Part shown: piece by piece, positions 7,427 through 18,253 of the stretch
Layout: each line of letters opens with the position of its first letter
Position numbering within the stretch: position 1 is the stretch's first letter
NCBI GenBank assembly: GCA_030834695.1
Contig: JAUQXK010000111.1
Span: 1-64,000 of the forward strand
Direction of reading: 5' to 3'
Length of the DNA stretch: 64,000 nucleotides
From: Desulfobacterales bacterium
GTDB lineage: Bacteria; Desulfobacterota; Desulfobacteria; Desulfobacterales; SpSt-501
Position numbers and translations under genes: made by a program
The notes under the pieces: model-generated
What the model was told of the DNA's origin: nothing
What the model saw: only the letters and a program-made list of their open reading frames with translations
Databases searched by the model: none

Positions 7427-9838
7427 CTATTCCATTTTCAGATCAAGCTCTTTTTTCATGCGGTAGGCGCGTTCGAAAAACGCCTTCAGCTTCTGCTGCA
7501 CGGCCCCGAACACCGTTCCCGGCGGGAAACGGTCGTCCGCATCCGCCTTCCCGGCGGGAATTCCGGTCAGGACCTCGATGCCCTCGGCCACCGTCGCAAT
7601 CCGGTAGACGTGAAACTGCTTCTTCTTGACGGCATCGATCACATCCCGGCGCAGCATCAGGTGCTGCACGTTGGAGCAGGGAACGATCACGCCCTGCTCG
7701 CCCGTCAAGCCCTTCTCCCGGCAGACCTCGTAGAACCCCTCGATCTTCTGGTTGACGCCGCCGATCGCCTGGATCTGCCCTTTCTGGTTGACCGAGCCGG
7801 TGGCGGCGATGCCCTGGCGGATCGGGATGCCGGAGAGGCTCGAGAGGATGGCGTAAAGCTCGCTGGCCGAGGCGCTGTCCCCGTCGATGTCGTCGTAGCT
7901 CTGCTCGAAGGTGATGCTGGTGGTGAGGCTGAGCGGATGATGCTGGGCGAACACGCGCCCGAGGTAGCCTGAAAGGATCAATACGCCCTTGTCATGGGTG
8001 CGGCCGCTCAGATCGGCCTCGCGCTCGATGTTGATGACGCCCGGCTTGCCCATGAAGGTCTCGGCCGTGATGCGCACCGGCCGGCCGAAGGAGTATTCGC
8101 CGATCTGGTAGACCGCCAGGCCGTTGATCTGTCCGACCACGGCACCTTCGACGTCGATCATGATGGTGCCGTCACGGTAGGACTCGTGCACTTTCTGTTC
8201 ATAGAGGCTGTAGCGGAAGCGATGCTCCTGAAACGCCCGGACGACGTGCCGTTCGGATATCACCCGGGCTTTCTGGCTGCGCGCCCAGTAATCCGCCTCC
8301 TTCAGCACCCCCAACAGCGGACCGAAACGGATGGACAGCTTGTTCTGGTCGGAGACGTATTTTTCGCCGAACTCGACAATGGCCGCCACGCCCCGCGGGT
8401 TGAACGGCAACAGATTCTCCTCGCGGCAGACCCGCGCGATGAAGCGGGCGTAGAGCTGCACCGTTTCCGGGGTGCGCGCCACTTCCTGGTCGAAGTCGGC
8501 CCGGACCTTGAAGATTTTGTTGAACTTGGCGTCGAAGTTTTGAAGCCACTCGAACGCCTCATAGCTGCCGAGCAGCAGGACCTTGGCCTCGAGCGGGATC
8601 GGCGCCGGGCGCAGCGAGGTGGTGCCGAAGGCCGATTCCTCGGGAACGTCTTCGATGGACAGGCTTTGGGTCTGCAGGGCGCGCTTGAGGGCCTCCCAGA
8701 CGTAGGGGTGCATGAGCAGCGATTCGATCTCCATGATCAGGTAGCCGCCGTTGGCGTTCAGCATGGCGCCGGCCTGCACCAGGGTAAAGTCCGTGTTGAC
8801 CGTGCCCATGTAAGCGCGTTTCTCGATGCGGCCGAACACGTTGAAATAGGTGGGGTTGCTTTCGAAGATGACGGGCGCCCCCTTCATCGGCTCACGGTGC
8901 ACCAGCACGTTGATCTGGTAGTTCTGAAAGAGCGCTTTCGGAGGCTGCTGCGGGCACTCGCCGGCGGCCGGCGGCTCGCCCTTCTCGGCCGGCATGAACA
9001 AGTTGAAATTTTCGACGATGTCCGCCTGCAGGTTGTCCAGATAGGCCAGCACCGGCCTGCGGTCCCTGAAATCGAGGCGGAGCGGTCCGAGGCGTTTCTT
9101 TACGAGCGCGATCACGGCCTCGTTCATGACGTGTTCGATGTCGGCGTGAAGCTGCTGGGTGAGTTTCTCGATCTTGCGGCCGGATGCTTCGATCTCCGCC
9201 TGCATCTGCCCGACCCTGGCATCGATGTCGGCCCGCATCGCGTCCGGGAGCTTCTGATAGTCCTCCGCCGCCAGGATCTTGCCGTCTACGATCGGCACGA
9301 CGGGGTAGTCCTTCTGGGAGGAATCGATGTGCAGGCTGCGCTCCGCGGCGAAGCGTTCGATCTTCTGGAAGATCGCCTGCTGCCGCGAGCTGAACCGCGC
9401 TTTGATTTCGGCCACTTTTTTCAGGTGGGATTCGGTATCGAAGGCCTTGGGGATCTCCTTCTTGAGATCGTTGACAATCCGCTGGATTCTCTTGGCGAAG
9501 GAGGTCCCCCGGCCGGGCGGCAGCGCGATGGCAAGCGGCCGGAATTCGTCCTGGAAGTTGTTGACGAGGCACCAGTCGTCCGGCGCCGCCTGGGTCCTGG
9601 CGTAGCGGGTGGCCAGGTCCCGGACGATGGTGGATTTGCCGGTGCCCTCCGAACCGGTGACGAAAATATTGTAGCCGGGGCTGCGCATGTTCAAGCCGAA
9701 CTCGATCGCCTGAACCGCCCGCTCCTGGCCGATCACCACGTCCAGAGGGGCCAGCTCCGAGGTGTCCTTGAATTTGAAGGCGACCGCTTCACAAACCCGG
9801 CGCAACTCGTTCGGCTTGAGTTCCAGGCGGTTGGGCAT
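7427..9838 (-). CDS. Lon-related ATP-dependent serine protease (AAA_32/LonB-like)
   Basis: Soluble 803-aa ATP-dependent protease of the Lon-related family that has an unusual N-terminal ATPase (AAA_32 type) instead of the classic Lon N-domain. Walker A is GSEGTGKST near residue 62. The C-terminal proteolytic domain has the catalytic Ser in DIDGDSASASELYAILSSLS and the catalytic Lys in IQAIGGVNQKIEGFYEVC, so the Ser-Lys dyad is intact. The central region is rich in charged helices, likely coiled coil. No transmembrane helix is seen, unlike archaeal LonB. It starts one base after uvrA ends (stop 9840), so the two are coupled. Substrates unknown. Confidence 0.92.
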   Translation of the reverse strand: MPNRLELKPNELRRVCEAVAFKFKDTSELAPLDVVIGQERAVQAIEFGLNMRSPGYNIFVTGSEGTGKSTIVRDLATRYARTQAAPDDWCLVNNFQDEFRPLAIALPPGRGTSFAKRIQRIVNDLKKEIPKAFDTESHLKKVAEIKARFSSRQQAIFQKIERFAAERSLHIDSSQKDYPVVPIVDGKILAAEDYQKLPDAMRADIDARVGQMQAEIEASGRKIEKLTQQLHADIEHVMNEAVIALVKKRLGPLRLDFRDRRPVLAYLDNLQADIVENFNLFMPAEKGEPPAAGECPQQPPKALFQNYQINVLVHREPMKGAPVIFESNPTYFNVFGRIEKRAYMGTVNTDFTLVQAGAMLNANGGYLIMEIESLLMHPYVWEALKRALQTQSLSIEDVPEESAFGTTSLRPAPIPLEAKVLLLGSYEAFEWLQNFDAKFNKIFKVRADFDQEVARTPETVQLYARFIARVCREENLLPFNPRGVAAIVEFGEKYVSDQNKLSIRFGPLLGVLKEADYWARSQKARVISERHVVRAFQEHRFRYSLYEQKVHESYRDGTIMIDVEGAVVGQINGLAVYQIGEYSFGRPVRITAETFMGKPGVINIEREADLSGRTHDKGVLILSGYLGRVFAQHHPLSLTTSITFEQSYDDIDGDSASASELYAILSSLSGIPIRQGIAATGSVNQKGQIQAIGGVNQKIEGFYEVCREKGLTGEQGVIVPCSNVQHLMLRRDVIDAVKKKQFHVYRIATVAEGIEVLTGIPAGKADADDRFPPGTVFGAVQQKLKAFFERAYRMKKELDLKME

Positions 9839-9839
9839 G

Positions 9840-12800
9840 TCACGCTCTTTCTTTGAAATGAGAGAGATACTGCTTCAGACTCCGGGCCGTATGGGAGATC
9901 CGGGCGCATTTCAACAACTCCTTCGGCGAGCCGCACGCGACGAGATGCCCGCCGTCCGCCCCGCCCTCCGGGCCCAGGTCGATGACGACGTCGGCCTCCT
10001 TGACGATTTCGAGGTTGTGCTCGATCACGGCCACCGTGTGGCCGGCGTCCACCAGGGCCTGGAGCACGTCGATCAGACGCCGGACATCGGCCAGATGCAG
10101 GCCCGTGGTGGGTTCGTCGAGAATGTAAAACGTGCGCCCGTTCGACGGCTTGGCCAGTTGCTCGGCCAGCTTGATGCGCTGGGCTTCGCCGCCGGAGAGC
10201 GTCGGGCTCGGCTGTCCCAGTGTCAAGTAGCCCAGCCCCACGTCGCACACGAACTGGACCGCCCGTCGAATGAGCGGAACCGCGCTGAAAAAGACCACCG
10301 CTTCGGCAAAGGTCATGGCTAGCACATCGGCGATGGTCTTGCCCTTGTACGGCACCTCCAGGGTCTCGAGGTTGAAGCGGCCGCCGCCGCAGACCTCGCA
10401 GGGCACGTAGACGTCCGGCAGGAAGCTCATCTCCACCTTGGGCCGGCCCTGGCCGCTGCAGGCTTCGCAGCGTCCGCCGGATACGTTGAACGAAAACCGT
10501 CCCGGGCCGTAGCCCCGGGCGCGTGCGGCCGGCGTCATGGCAAACAGCCGGCGGATATCGTCCAGAAAGCCGATGTACGAGGCGGGCACCGATCGCGGTG
10601 TGCGGCCGATGGGGCTGTGGTCGACCTCCAGCACGCGCGTGACCGCCTTCCACCCGCTGATGTCGCGGCAGGCCCCGGCCGTGTCCTGCCGGTCGAGCAG
10701 GCGGTTGCGCAGGCCCTTGAACAGGGTCTCCTTGAGCAGGGAAGACTTGCCCGAGCCGGAGACCCCGGTGACCGCAATCAGCCGGGCCAGGGGGAAGTCC
10801 ACGTCGATCCCCTTCAGGTTGTTGGCGGCGGCGCCCCTCAGGCCGATCGTCGGAACGCCCCGCGCCGCGCGCAGCCGGGAGGTGATGCGACGTTCGTGGC
10901 CGTCGATCAGGGCCCCGGTCACCGACAGCGGTTCGCGCCGGATTTCGGCCAGGGTGCCGGCGGCCACCACCTTTCCGCCGTCGCGGCCGGCGCCGGGGCC
11001 GAGGTCGATGATGGTGTCGGCCGCCCGGATGGTCTCTTCGTCGTGCTCGACGACCAGGATGGTGTTCCCGCGATCGCGCAGAGCCTTGAGGGCGTCCACC
11101 AGCACGTGGTTGTCCCGGGGGTGCAGGCCGATGGTGGGTTCGTCCAGGATGTAGCACACCCCGGTGAGGTTGGATCCCAGCTGGGCGGCCAGGCGCACGC
11201 GCTGGGCTTCGCCGCCGGACAGGGTGTTGCCGCTGCGGCCCAGGGAGAGGTAGGATAGCCCCAGCTGATTCAGAAGGGCCAGGCGGGACAGGATCTCCGA
11301 GACGACGGGCTCGGCCACGGGCTTCTGGTGAGCGGGGAATTTCAAGCTGCGGATGAGCTGCTGCGCTTCGCCGGCGGGCCGCTGCACCAGGTCCCAGATG
11401 GAACGGCCGCCGATCCGGACCGCCAGCGCCTGGGGCTTGAGGCGGCTTCCGCCGCACGAACGGCACACCGGGGCATCTGCGACCGTTTCATCCGCTTCGT
11501 CGGCGATGGTCATGCCGAGTCCGTTGCAGGCCGGGCAGGCGCCCTGCCGGCTGTTGAAGGAAAACAAGCGCGGGTCGAGCGGCTCCAGCCCGATGCCGCA
11601 GGCCGGGCAGACGCCGTGCAGGCTGAAGATTTCCTCGCGGCCGCGGACGTCGATGAGGCTGATGTGGCCTTTACCCTCCTCCAGGCCGCGGGCGATCAGC
11701 GCCTCCGCGGCGCGCGATGGAAGGCTTCCGATCACCAGTTCGATGGTGTGTTCGTGGTAGCGGGGGAGGGCCATCCCGGCGGTCAGCGGGGTAAACCGGC
11801 CGTCGATCCGCGCCTCGCCGAACCCGTTTTTCACGGCGCGATCGAGCACCTCCTTGTGAAAACCCTTGCGGCCCATTACCTTGAGCGCCAGCAGTTTGGC
11901 CGAACGCCGGCCGTATCGGCGGCGGATCTGCTCGGCAATGACCGCCTGGGTTTGGGCGGCCAGCGGCCGGCCGCAGCCCGGGCAATGCGGCGTGCCGAGC
12001 TTGCTGTAGAGCAGCCGCAGGAAATGGTAGGTTTCGGTCAGGGTGGCCACGGTGGAACGCCGGCTGGCATGGCTGATGCGTTGCTCAATAGCGACCGTCG
12101 GCGCCAGTCCGGTGACGAGATCGACGTCCGGGCGTTCCAGGATTTTCATGTACTGGCGCACATAGGGCGCCAGGCTCTCGAGATAGCGGCGCTGTCCCTC
12201 GGCGAAAAGGATGTCAAAGGCCAGGGTGGATTTCCCCGACCCGGAAACCCCGGTCAGGACGACCAGCTGCCGGTGGGGCAACGTCAGGCTGATATTCTGC
12301 AGGTTGTGCTCGCGGGCGCCTCTCAGCTCGATCACGCCCGCTGCCGGACGGGCGTGATACCCGCCGGCCGCCTCGGCGATGCGCGGCTCGGCGGACGGGG
12401 TCGCTTTTTTCAGCCGGCCCCGGCCGGTGAGATAAGCCTTCAGGAACCGGCCGGTATGCGAGCGTTCGACGGCGGCGATGGCCTCCGGCGGTCCGGCCGC
12501 TATGACCTCGCCGCCGGCATCTCCGCCTTCCGGGCCCAGGTCGATCACCCAATCGGCCGTCTTGATCACGTCCATGTTGTGCTCGATCACGAGCACCGTG
12601 TGGCCGGCCTCGACCAGACGCCGCAGGCAGGCCAGGAGGGTTTTGATGTCCTCGAAGTGCAGGCCGGTAGTGGGTTCGTCGAAGATGAACAGCTTGCGCG
12701 CCGCGCCGCCCTCGTCGGCTCGCAGGTAACGCGAAAGTTTGAGGCGCTGGGCTTCTCCGCCGGACATCGTGCTGAGCGACTGCCCGAGCCGCATGTAGCC

Positions 12801-15173
12801 CAGGCCGACTTCCGCCAGCGGCCGGAGGGCCGCGATCACCGCCTTGTCCTCCGCGAAGAACGCTAAGGCCTGGTCCACGGTCAGATCGAGGATGTCGGCA
12901 ACGGTCCGGCCGCGGTAGGCTACCTCCAGCACCTCCGGCCGGAACCGCCGGCCGTTGCAATCCGGGCAGGGCAGATAGACGTCCGAGAGGAACTGCATCT
13001 CAACCTTTTCGAACCCCTCGCCCCGGCAGGTCTCGCAGCGGCCGCCGGCGACGTTGAAGGAGAAATGGCTCGGGCCGAAATTGCGTCGTCGGGCATCGTC
13101 GGTCTCCGCCAGCCGTTTGCGGATGGGGTCGAAGGCCTTGGTATAGGTGAGCGGATTGGCCCGGGGCGTGCGGCCGACGGCGCGTTGATCCACCAGCACC
13201 ACTTCGTCGATGTGCTCAAGACCCTCCAGGGTCCGGTGCCGGCCGGGGCGGCCTTCGGGATCCCCCAGGGCGCGTTTGGCCGCCCGGTAGAGAACGTCTT
13301 CCGCAAAGGTCGACTTGCCCGATCCGGAGACGCCGGTCAGGCAGACCAGCAGACCGAGCGGGATGCCCACATCGATGTCTTTCAGATTGTTCTCGGCCGC
13401 GCCGCGGATGGTGAGCCAGTTACCGTTGGGAGCCCGCCGCTGCCCGGGTACGGGGATCCGGCGCAGGCCGCGCAGGTACTGGCCGGTCAGGGAGCCGTTC
13501 ACCTCGGCCGTCGGCCCGAAGTACATCAAGCGGCCCCCGTCCTCGCCGGCCTGTGGCCCGAGGTCCAGAATGAAGTCGCTTTCACGGATGATCTCGGGAT
13601 CGTGTTCCACCACGACGACGGTGTTGGCGAGGTCCCGCAAGCCTTTGAGGATGCGGACGAGGCGGTGGTTGTCGCGCGGGTGCAGCCCGATGCTGGGCTC
13701 GTCCAGGACGTAAAGGGAGTTGACCAGGGACGAACCCAGCGCCGAAGTCAGGGCGACCCGTTGGACTTCGCCGCCCGAAAGGGTGCGGGACTGCCGGTCC
13801 AGGGTCAGGTAACCCAGCCCCACGTCGCGCAGGTACGTGAGCCGGCGGCGGACCTCATCGCGGACCATGCGGCCGGCCTCATCGGCTTCGGGCACGACCA
13901 GGCGGTCGAAGAAGACCAGGGCCTGATCCACGTTCAGCGCATAGACCTCGGCGATGGTCAACCCGTCCAGACGGTAGAGCCGGGGCTCGTCCTTGAAGCG
14001 GGTTCCCTGGCAGCGCGTACAGACATCGTAGCTGCGGTAGCGCGACAAGAAGACTCGCACATGCATTTTGTACGTGCGGTTTTCGAGCCAGCGGAAGTAG
14101 CCCTCGATCCCGTAGTAGGACGGCGTGCCCGCGATGATCGCTTTCTGCTGGCCGGGCGTGAGGTCGCGGAAAGGCTGGTCCAGCGGGATTTTCTGCTTGC
14201 GGCAGAACGCCGCCAGGTCGTCGAACTCCATGCGGCCGTCCGATCTCCGGCCGAACGGCTTGATGGCTCCGTCCGCCAGGGACAGCGACCGGTCGGGGAT
14301 GATCAGATCCAGGTCGATCCCGATGGTGCGGCCGAACCCGCGGCAGGCGTCGCAGGCGCCGATGGGGCTGTTGAACGAGAAGAGATTGGGCAGCGGCGTG
14401 CTGTAGTTGATCCGGCAGGCGGCACATTCCAGCCGACGGCTGAAGACCGCGTGGCCGGCCGGCGGCATCCACACATCGAGCCGCCCGCCGCCGAAACGGA
14501 AGGCGAGCTCGACCGAATCCAAGGCGCGCTTCTTTTCATCGGACCGGAAAAGCCACCGGTCGGCCACAACGGCTATTTCGGTTTCGTCCGGCGCCGGATT
14601 CCACTCCTCGATGGACGTGATGCGGCCGTCGCGATACAAGCGGTCGAAGCCGAGCGGCATCAGCGTCCCGCGCAGTTCGTCGACACCGGCTCCGTTCAAA
14701 GGATAGGGAAACGTGATGATCACCGCTGCGCCGTCCGGCAGGCCTTGCAGCCGGCGCCAGACGTGCTCCGGCGTCTCGGGCTCCACCGGCCGGCCGCAGG
14801 AGCGGCAGTGCAGCCGTCCGAGGCGGGCATAGAGCAGTTTCACGTAGTCCGTGATCTCGGTCATGGTGCCGACCGTGGAGCGCGAGGTCCGCACCGGGTC
14901 CTTGCGGTCGATGGCGATGGCCGGCGGGATGCCGTCGATGCGGTCCACCTGGGGTCGGTTCATGCGGTCCATGAACTGGCGGGCGTAGGGCGAGAACGTT
15001 TCGATATAGCGCCGCTGCCCCTCGGCGTACAGGGTGTCGAACGCCAGCGATGATTTCCCGGAGCCGCTCACGCCCGTTACGACGGTGATCCGGTTCAAGG
15101 GAATTTCCAGGTCCAGGTTCTTGAGGTTGTGCTGGCGGGCGCCTATGATCTGGATGCAGTCTCGTTTCGTCAT
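9840..15173 (-). CDS. uvrA: Double-length (tandem) excinuclease subunit A
   Basis: DNA-damage recognition ATPase of nucleotide excision repair, here as one 1777-aa chain holding two UvrA-like halves (about residues 1-940 and 945-1777), thus four ABC ATPase modules. Four Walker A motifs of the form GVSGSGKS(S/T) and four LSGGE/MSGGE signatures followed by DEP(S/T)(I/T)GLH are visible. Both halves keep zinc-type pairs such as CRSCG, CAACR/CDACRG and CETCRG/CPDCNG in the first, CPGCG, CPACG/CPACNG and CEACSG/CEVCGG in the second. Ordinary UvrA is about 940 aa and works as a dimer, so this may be a covalent dimer. I chose ATG 15173 ([20 protein letters not shown]) over a TTG at 15212; no strong ribosome site precedes either. 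Confidence 0.95.
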   Translation of the reverse strand: MTKRDCIQIIGARQHNLKNLDLEIPLNRITVVTGVSGSGKSSLAFDTLYAEGQRRYIETFSPYARQFMDRMNRPQVDRIDGIPPAIAIDRKDPVRTSRSTVGTMTEITDYVKLLYARLGRLHCRSCGRPVEPETPEHVWRRLQGLPDGAAVIITFPYPLNGAGVDELRGTLMPLGFDRLYRDGRITSIEEWNPAPDETEIAVVADRWLFRSDEKKRALDSVELAFRFGGGRLDVWMPPAGHAVFSRRLECAACRINYSTPLPNLFSFNSPIGACDACRGFGRTIGIDLDLIIPDRSLSLADGAIKPFGRRSDGRMEFDDLAAFCRKQKIPLDQPFRDLTPGQQKAIIAGTPSYYGIEGYFRWLENRTYKMHVRVFLSRYRSYDVCTRCQGTRFKDEPRLYRLDGLTIAEVYALNVDQALVFFDRLVVPEADEAGRMVRDEVRRRLTYLRDVGLGYLTLDRQSRTLSGGEVQRVALTSALGSSLVNSLYVLDEPSIGLHPRDNHRLVRILKGLRDLANTVVVVEHDPEIIRESDFILDLGPQAGEDGGRLMYFGPTAEVNGSLTGQYLRGLRRIPVPGQRRAPNGNWLTIRGAAENNLKDIDVGIPLGLLVCLTGVSGSGKSTFAEDVLYRAAKRALGDPEGRPGRHRTLEGLEHIDEVVLVDQRAVGRTPRANPLTYTKAFDPIRKRLAETDDARRRNFGPSHFSFNVAGGRCETCRGEGFEKVEMQFLSDVYLPCPDCNGRRFRPEVLEVAYRGRTVADILDLTVDQALAFFAEDKAVIAALRPLAEVGLGYMRLGQSLSTMSGGEAQRLKLSRYLRADEGGAARKLFIFDEPTTGLHFEDIKTLLACLRRLVEAGHTVLVIEHNMDVIKTADWVIDLGPEGGDAGGEVIAAGPPEAIAAVERSHTGRFLKAYLTGRGRLKKATPSAEPRIAEAAGGYHARPAAGVIELRGAREHNLQNISLTLPHRQLVVLTGVSGSGKSTLAFDILFAEGQRRYLESLAPYVRQYMKILERPDVDLVTGLAPTVAIEQRISHASRRSTVATLTETYHFLRLLYSKLGTPHCPGCGRPLAAQTQAVIAEQIRRRYGRRSAKLLALKVMGRKGFHKEVLDRAVKNGFGEARIDGRFTPLTAGMALPRYHEHTIELVIGSLPSRAAEALIARGLEEGKGHISLIDVRGREEIFSLHGVCPACGIGLEPLDPRLFSFNSRQGACPACNGLGMTIADEADETVADAPVCRSCGGSRLKPQALAVRIGGRSIWDLVQRPAGEAQQLIRSLKFPAHQKPVAEPVVSEILSRLALLNQLGLSYLSLGRSGNTLSGGEAQRVRLAAQLGSNLTGVCYILDEPTIGLHPRDNHVLVDALKALRDRGNTILVVEHDEETIRAADTIIDLGPGAGRDGGKVVAAGTLAEIRREPLSVTGALIDGHERRITSRLRAARGVPTIGLRGAAANNLKGIDVDFPLARLIAVTGVSGSGKSSLLKETLFKGLRNRLLDRQDTAGACRDISGWKAVTRVLEVDHSPIGRTPRSVPASYIGFLDDIRRLFAMTPAARARGYGPGRFSFNVSGGRCEACSGQGRPKVEMSFLPDVYVPCEVCGGGRFNLETLEVPYKGKTIADVLAMTFAEAVVFFSAVPLIRRAVQFVCDVGLGYLTLGQPSPTLSGGEAQRIKLAEQLAKPSNGRTFYILDEPTTGLHLADVRRLIDVLQALVDAGHTVAVIEHNLEIVKEADVVIDLGPEGGADGGHLVACGSPKELLKCARISHTARSLKQYLSHFKERA

Positions 15174-15385
15174 CAGCCGGAAATCCGATCCCGTTTGGAA
15201 AACCGTTTTCAAATCGTGCGAGGTAAGGTAATCTCAAAAAGATGGATTTGCAAACCGGGCCGAACCGCTTGCATGCCGCCTGCCGAATGCCTATCTATTC
15301 CACAGGTATGGATTCACACCATCGTCGTCATCATGCGGAGAGAACGAACGGCGCGGCGGGTCCGGCCCGCAGGGGGAAGAACGTT

Positions 15386-16585
15386 ATGAATAGACGGTTC
15401 AATCATTTTCACGTGCTCGCGGTGCTGGTCGCGTGGCTGGCCATCTTTCCGGGTATCTTACCGGCTGCGGACGAGGCGCCCTTTCCGCCCGAGGTCGTTG
15501 CGGGAGCTGAGCATCTGCTGAGCCTGGTCGGCTCCGGCAACCAGGAAACCTTCCAGCCGGAGCAGATTGCAGGGTTCATGGAGTTCGTCACCCGTTCCAA
15601 GAAGAGCGGGATGCGCTATGCCGCCGAATCCGGCAACGGATTCTCCTCCAGCTACAATGAAGTGGACGTGCGCACCCGCCTGACCGATGTGCTGCAATAT
15701 GCCTTCAACCCGGCGATCCCCTGGTTTACCACGAGCCCGTCCTCGCTGCGCAGCACCTCCTGGAAGCAGACCGAGAAGCCCTGGACGAATCTGCCCCGGT
15801 TGTGGGAACTGCTCGGAAAAGACGACGCTCCGGTGGTGATTCGGGGACTGGAGACGGTTGAAAACACGCCGGACATATTTTCGGGGGGATATTACCGCTA
15901 TGACCTTCACCGGACGCTGATCGTATTCAACAGCGGGACGCGGCGGTCCGTGATTTCCATTTCCAAGCAAGCGGATGTGTCCGACGTCGGTCGCAAGGGC
16001 TATATTGTCGGAAACGACGAGGACTGGAACTATTTTTATTCCGGCGAGCCGGGCCTGAACGTCACCGGCCTTGGCTGGGTCAAGTCTTACATGTACGACT
16101 CGGCCGGGATTTCCGTTTACACCGAGGCCGGCCAGGACCAGGCGGTCGTGCGCGCAGCCAGCTTCAAATGGTTGCGGGCCGGCTGGTCCAACATCAACAT
16201 GGTGCAGAACGATCACATTTACCAGGGCATGATGCGATTCGCGCGGGCGTTCAAGGAGGTTCTGGAATCTCCGCGTTTGCCTGCCGTGAAGGCCTTTGAA
16301 ATCGACTGCCAGAAGATTGCGGGGTTTTCGGATTCCGCGATGCGGGACCAAATGACATCCCACCGCCAACAGCTGGCCCTGCGCGCGGAAAAGCTCGACG
16401 GCGGGGCCCGCCGCCATCTGCCGGAGGCTTTTCATTCCGAAGGCTACTGGCAGGGTCTGAGGCGCGAGGAAATGCAATCCACGCTGGTGCTGGAAACCCT
16501 CAAGCGCTACCTGGGAAAGTCCCCCGCAGACGGGCGTGCGCTAAGCTTTTTGCCAGTCTCTCAGTCCCCACACCAGGGCGGCTAA
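15386..16585 (+). CDS. Exported protein of unknown function
   Basis: A 399-aa protein with a clear Sec signal peptide (MNRRFNHFHVLAVLVAWLAI, then FPGILPAADE), so it is probably periplasmic. I do not recognise the family. The mature part is rich in aromatic residues (WFTTSPSSLRSTSWKQ, NDEDWNYFYSGEPGLNVTGL), has a single Cys (IDCQKIAGF) and contains no obvious catalytic motif. The ATG at 15386 follows AGGGGGAAGA; the frame is open further upstream but that part has no signal character. The last 45 bp overlap the 3' end of the convergent MFS gene. It is divergent from uvrA. Confidence 0.75.
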   Translation: MNRRFNHFHVLAVLVAWLAIFPGILPAADEAPFPPEVVAGAEHLLSLVGSGNQETFQPEQIAGFMEFVTRSKKSGMRYAAESGNGFSSSYNEVDVRTRLTDVLQYAFNPAIPWFTTSPSSLRSTSWKQTEKPWTNLPRLWELLGKDDAPVVIRGLETVENTPDIFSGGYYRYDLHRTLIVFNSGTRRSVISISKQADVSDVGRKGYIVGNDEDWNYFYSGEPGLNVTGLGWVKSYMYDSAGISVYTEAGQDQAVVRAASFKWLRAGWSNINMVQNDHIYQGMMRFARAFKEVLESPRLPAVKAFEIDCQKIAGFSDSAMRDQMTSHRQQLALRAEKLDGGARRHLPEAFHSEGYWQGLRREEMQSTLVLETLKRYLGKSPADGRALSFLPVSQSPHQGG

Positions 16586-17749
16586 TGCCAGAGCCGTAAC
16601 GACGGCCGACGTTACGCCCGTTCCCACGATGCCGAGCGCCAGCCAGATCGGCCCGCCCAGGAGCGCTCCGCCCACGCGCCCGAGCCCCGCCGCCGCATAA
16701 TAGGCCGCAACCATGGTCGCACGCGCCTGCGGGAGCAGTTCCGTCGCCAGCGACAGAATGGTGACGATGGTCATTTCGAAAATGCAGAAGTGCACGAACA
16801 ACATCGCCAGGGCGAGATGAACGGTGGTGGCCGCAAACGGCAGGACCGCATAGGTCAGGACGCACACCGCGACCCCGCCGATGGCGGCGCGTTTCAACCC
16901 GACCCGGTCGGCGAGTCCGGCCGTGAGAAACTCGCCGGCCAGTTCCGCCGCGCCGATGACGCTCGTGCCCACTCCGACCGCCAGCAGGCTCAACTGAAAC
17001 GCCTCTTCCAGCCACACGCCGTAAACGACGAACAGGTTATCCATGGCGAGATTGAAAAGAAACGCATAGCAGGCCAGGCCCCGCGCGGCCCGGTTTCCAA
17101 GGACCTCCCGCCAAATTCTTCCGAGATCGAACGCGGCAGGCGCCCCTGCCGAAGCGCGCCGTTCGACCGGGATCACTACCGTCACCATCAGCACGCCCGC
17201 CAGGCCGCAAACGCCGAGCGCCATGAAGGCCGCACGCCATCCGGCGCGATCGATCAGAAACGCCATGACGGGGATGCCGACCAGCGTGCTGGCGGCCCAG
17301 GCCGTCTCCAGAACGCCGACGACCAGCCCCCGCCGGCGGTAAGGAACGCGGGAGCCGACATAAGCCTGCAGGGCCGGGTCGAACAGGCTTTTGCCGAAGC
17401 CGCATAAAAACTGCGACAGGATGAGGACGCCGAAAAGGGGGAAGAGCCCGCCGGCCAGCATCCCCGCTGCGAGCGCCGCCATTCCGATGAGCATCATCCC
17501 GCGGTAGCCGAAACGGTCGGCGACGGGGCCGGCCACGACCCCGAGCAGATTGGTGGCCCAGTTCACCGCAATCAGAGCCGTGACGGCGGTGAGGGGGACG
17601 TTCAGGGTACGGCTGAGGTCCGGGGCAAACGGGTAGATAAACCGCCGGGCCGTGTTCAGCGCCGTACGGCAAACGATGCTGGCAGCGATCGTCATGGCGA
17701 GCCTGCCGGCTGATTCATCCGGGTTTTGCGGAAGCTGAGGCCGAGACAT
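16541..17749 (-). CDS. Major facilitator superfamily transporter
   Basis: Inner-membrane secondary transporter of about 402 aa with roughly twelve hydrophobic segments. The cytoplasmic loop between helices 2 and 3 carries the MFS signature as GPVADRFGYRGMMLIG, and the equivalent loop in the second half reads LADRVGLKRAAIGG. The substrate cannot be predicted; efflux of small molecules is common in this group. The ATG at 17749 has GAAGG upstream; a longer open frame reaches 17818 without a ribosome site. Its 3' end overlaps that of the convergent exported-protein gene by 45 bp. Confidence 0.88.
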   Translation of the reverse strand: MSRPQLPQNPDESAGRLAMTIAASIVCRTALNTARRFIYPFAPDLSRTLNVPLTAVTALIAVNWATNLLGVVAGPVADRFGYRGMMLIGMAALAAGMLAGGLFPLFGVLILSQFLCGFGKSLFDPALQAYVGSRVPYRRRGLVVGVLETAWAASTLVGIPVMAFLIDRAGWRAAFMALGVCGLAGVLMVTVVIPVERRASAGAPAAFDLGRIWREVLGNRAARGLACYAFLFNLAMDNLFVVYGVWLEEAFQLSLLAVGVGTSVIGAAELAGEFLTAGLADRVGLKRAAIGGVAVCVLTYAVLPFAATTVHLALAMLFVHFCIFEMTIVTILSLATELLPQARATMVAAYYAAAGLGRVGGALLGGPIWLALGIVGTGVTSAVVTALALAALVWGLRDWQKA

Positions 17750-17857
17750 GAGCAACCTTCGCGGCAACCGAGAAGTTCCCCGCATAACGGCCCTACCATA
17801 AACCGGTCGGCCGTTCAATTTGGAAACGACCTCTGCAGGGCTGTTTTAAATTCCGGG

Positions 17858-17885
17858 TTGACGCCGTGGCGGCGATGGTTAGAAT
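17858..17885 (+). promoter_or_regulatory. Predicted sigma70-type promoter for the EF-hand gene
   Basis: A -35 box TTGACG (17858-17863), a 16-bp spacer and a -10 box TAGAAT (17880-17885) lie about 46 bp before the EF-hand start. The gene pair EF-hand/aminopeptidase P has only 22 bp between its members, so this promoter may serve both. Confidence 0.55.
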
Positions 17886-17931
17886 AGCTGAAAAAATTCC
17901 GCCCCGGGCGGAACCCCTCAGGAGGACGTTC

Positions 17932-18231
17932 ATGAAGATCGTTGCGACCCTGTTGACTCTGGCCGTTTTAGGTTTTGCTGCGAATGCCGATTCGGCCTCT
18001 CCGCCTAACCAGGAAACATACAACATCACCAACGCCGAAAGCTACAACGCGCATTTCGGCAACATGGATCCCAATAAGGACGGCAAGGTCAACTGGCAGG
18101 AATTCAAGGACCATTTCCCGAAAGCGGATGAAAAAGCGTTTTCCGCGATCGACTGGAACAAGGACGGGGCCATCGACCACGACGAGTGGCACGACTTCAA
18201 GGCGGCCTACGACTTGAAGCACAAAGACTAA
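17932..18231 (+). CDS. Exported EF-hand calcium-binding protein
   Basis: A 99-aa protein with a signal peptide (MKIVATLLTLAVLGFAANAD) and two canonical EF-hand loops, DPNKDGKVNWQEF and DWNKDGAIDHDEW, each with the Asp/Asn ligands at positions 1, 3 and 5 and an acidic residue at position 12. It should bind calcium in the periplasm; whether it buffers or senses calcium is unknown. A full AGGAGG site precedes ATG 17932. The aminopeptidase gene follows 22 bp later. Confidence 0.87.
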   Translation: MKIVATLLTLAVLGFAANADSASPPNQETYNITNAESYNAHFGNMDPNKDGKVNWQEFKDHFPKADEKAFSAIDWNKDGAIDHDEWHDFKAAYDLKHKD

Positions 18232-18253
18232 ATTATCCGTCAGGGTCATCCCG

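Noticed and set aside
13065-15053. 662-codon open frame on the plus strand opposite uvrA, with others at 11328-12866 and 7994-9856
   Set aside because: They lie antisense to strongly conserved genes, have compositions set by the GC-rich third positions of the real genes (many His, Gln, Asp, Gly, Val) and no ribosome sites.
15174-15212. TTG start giving UvrA 13 more residues
   Set aside because: UvrA proteins normally start just before the IxIxGAxxHNLKN segment, which the ATG at 15173 provides; neither start has a strong ribosome site.
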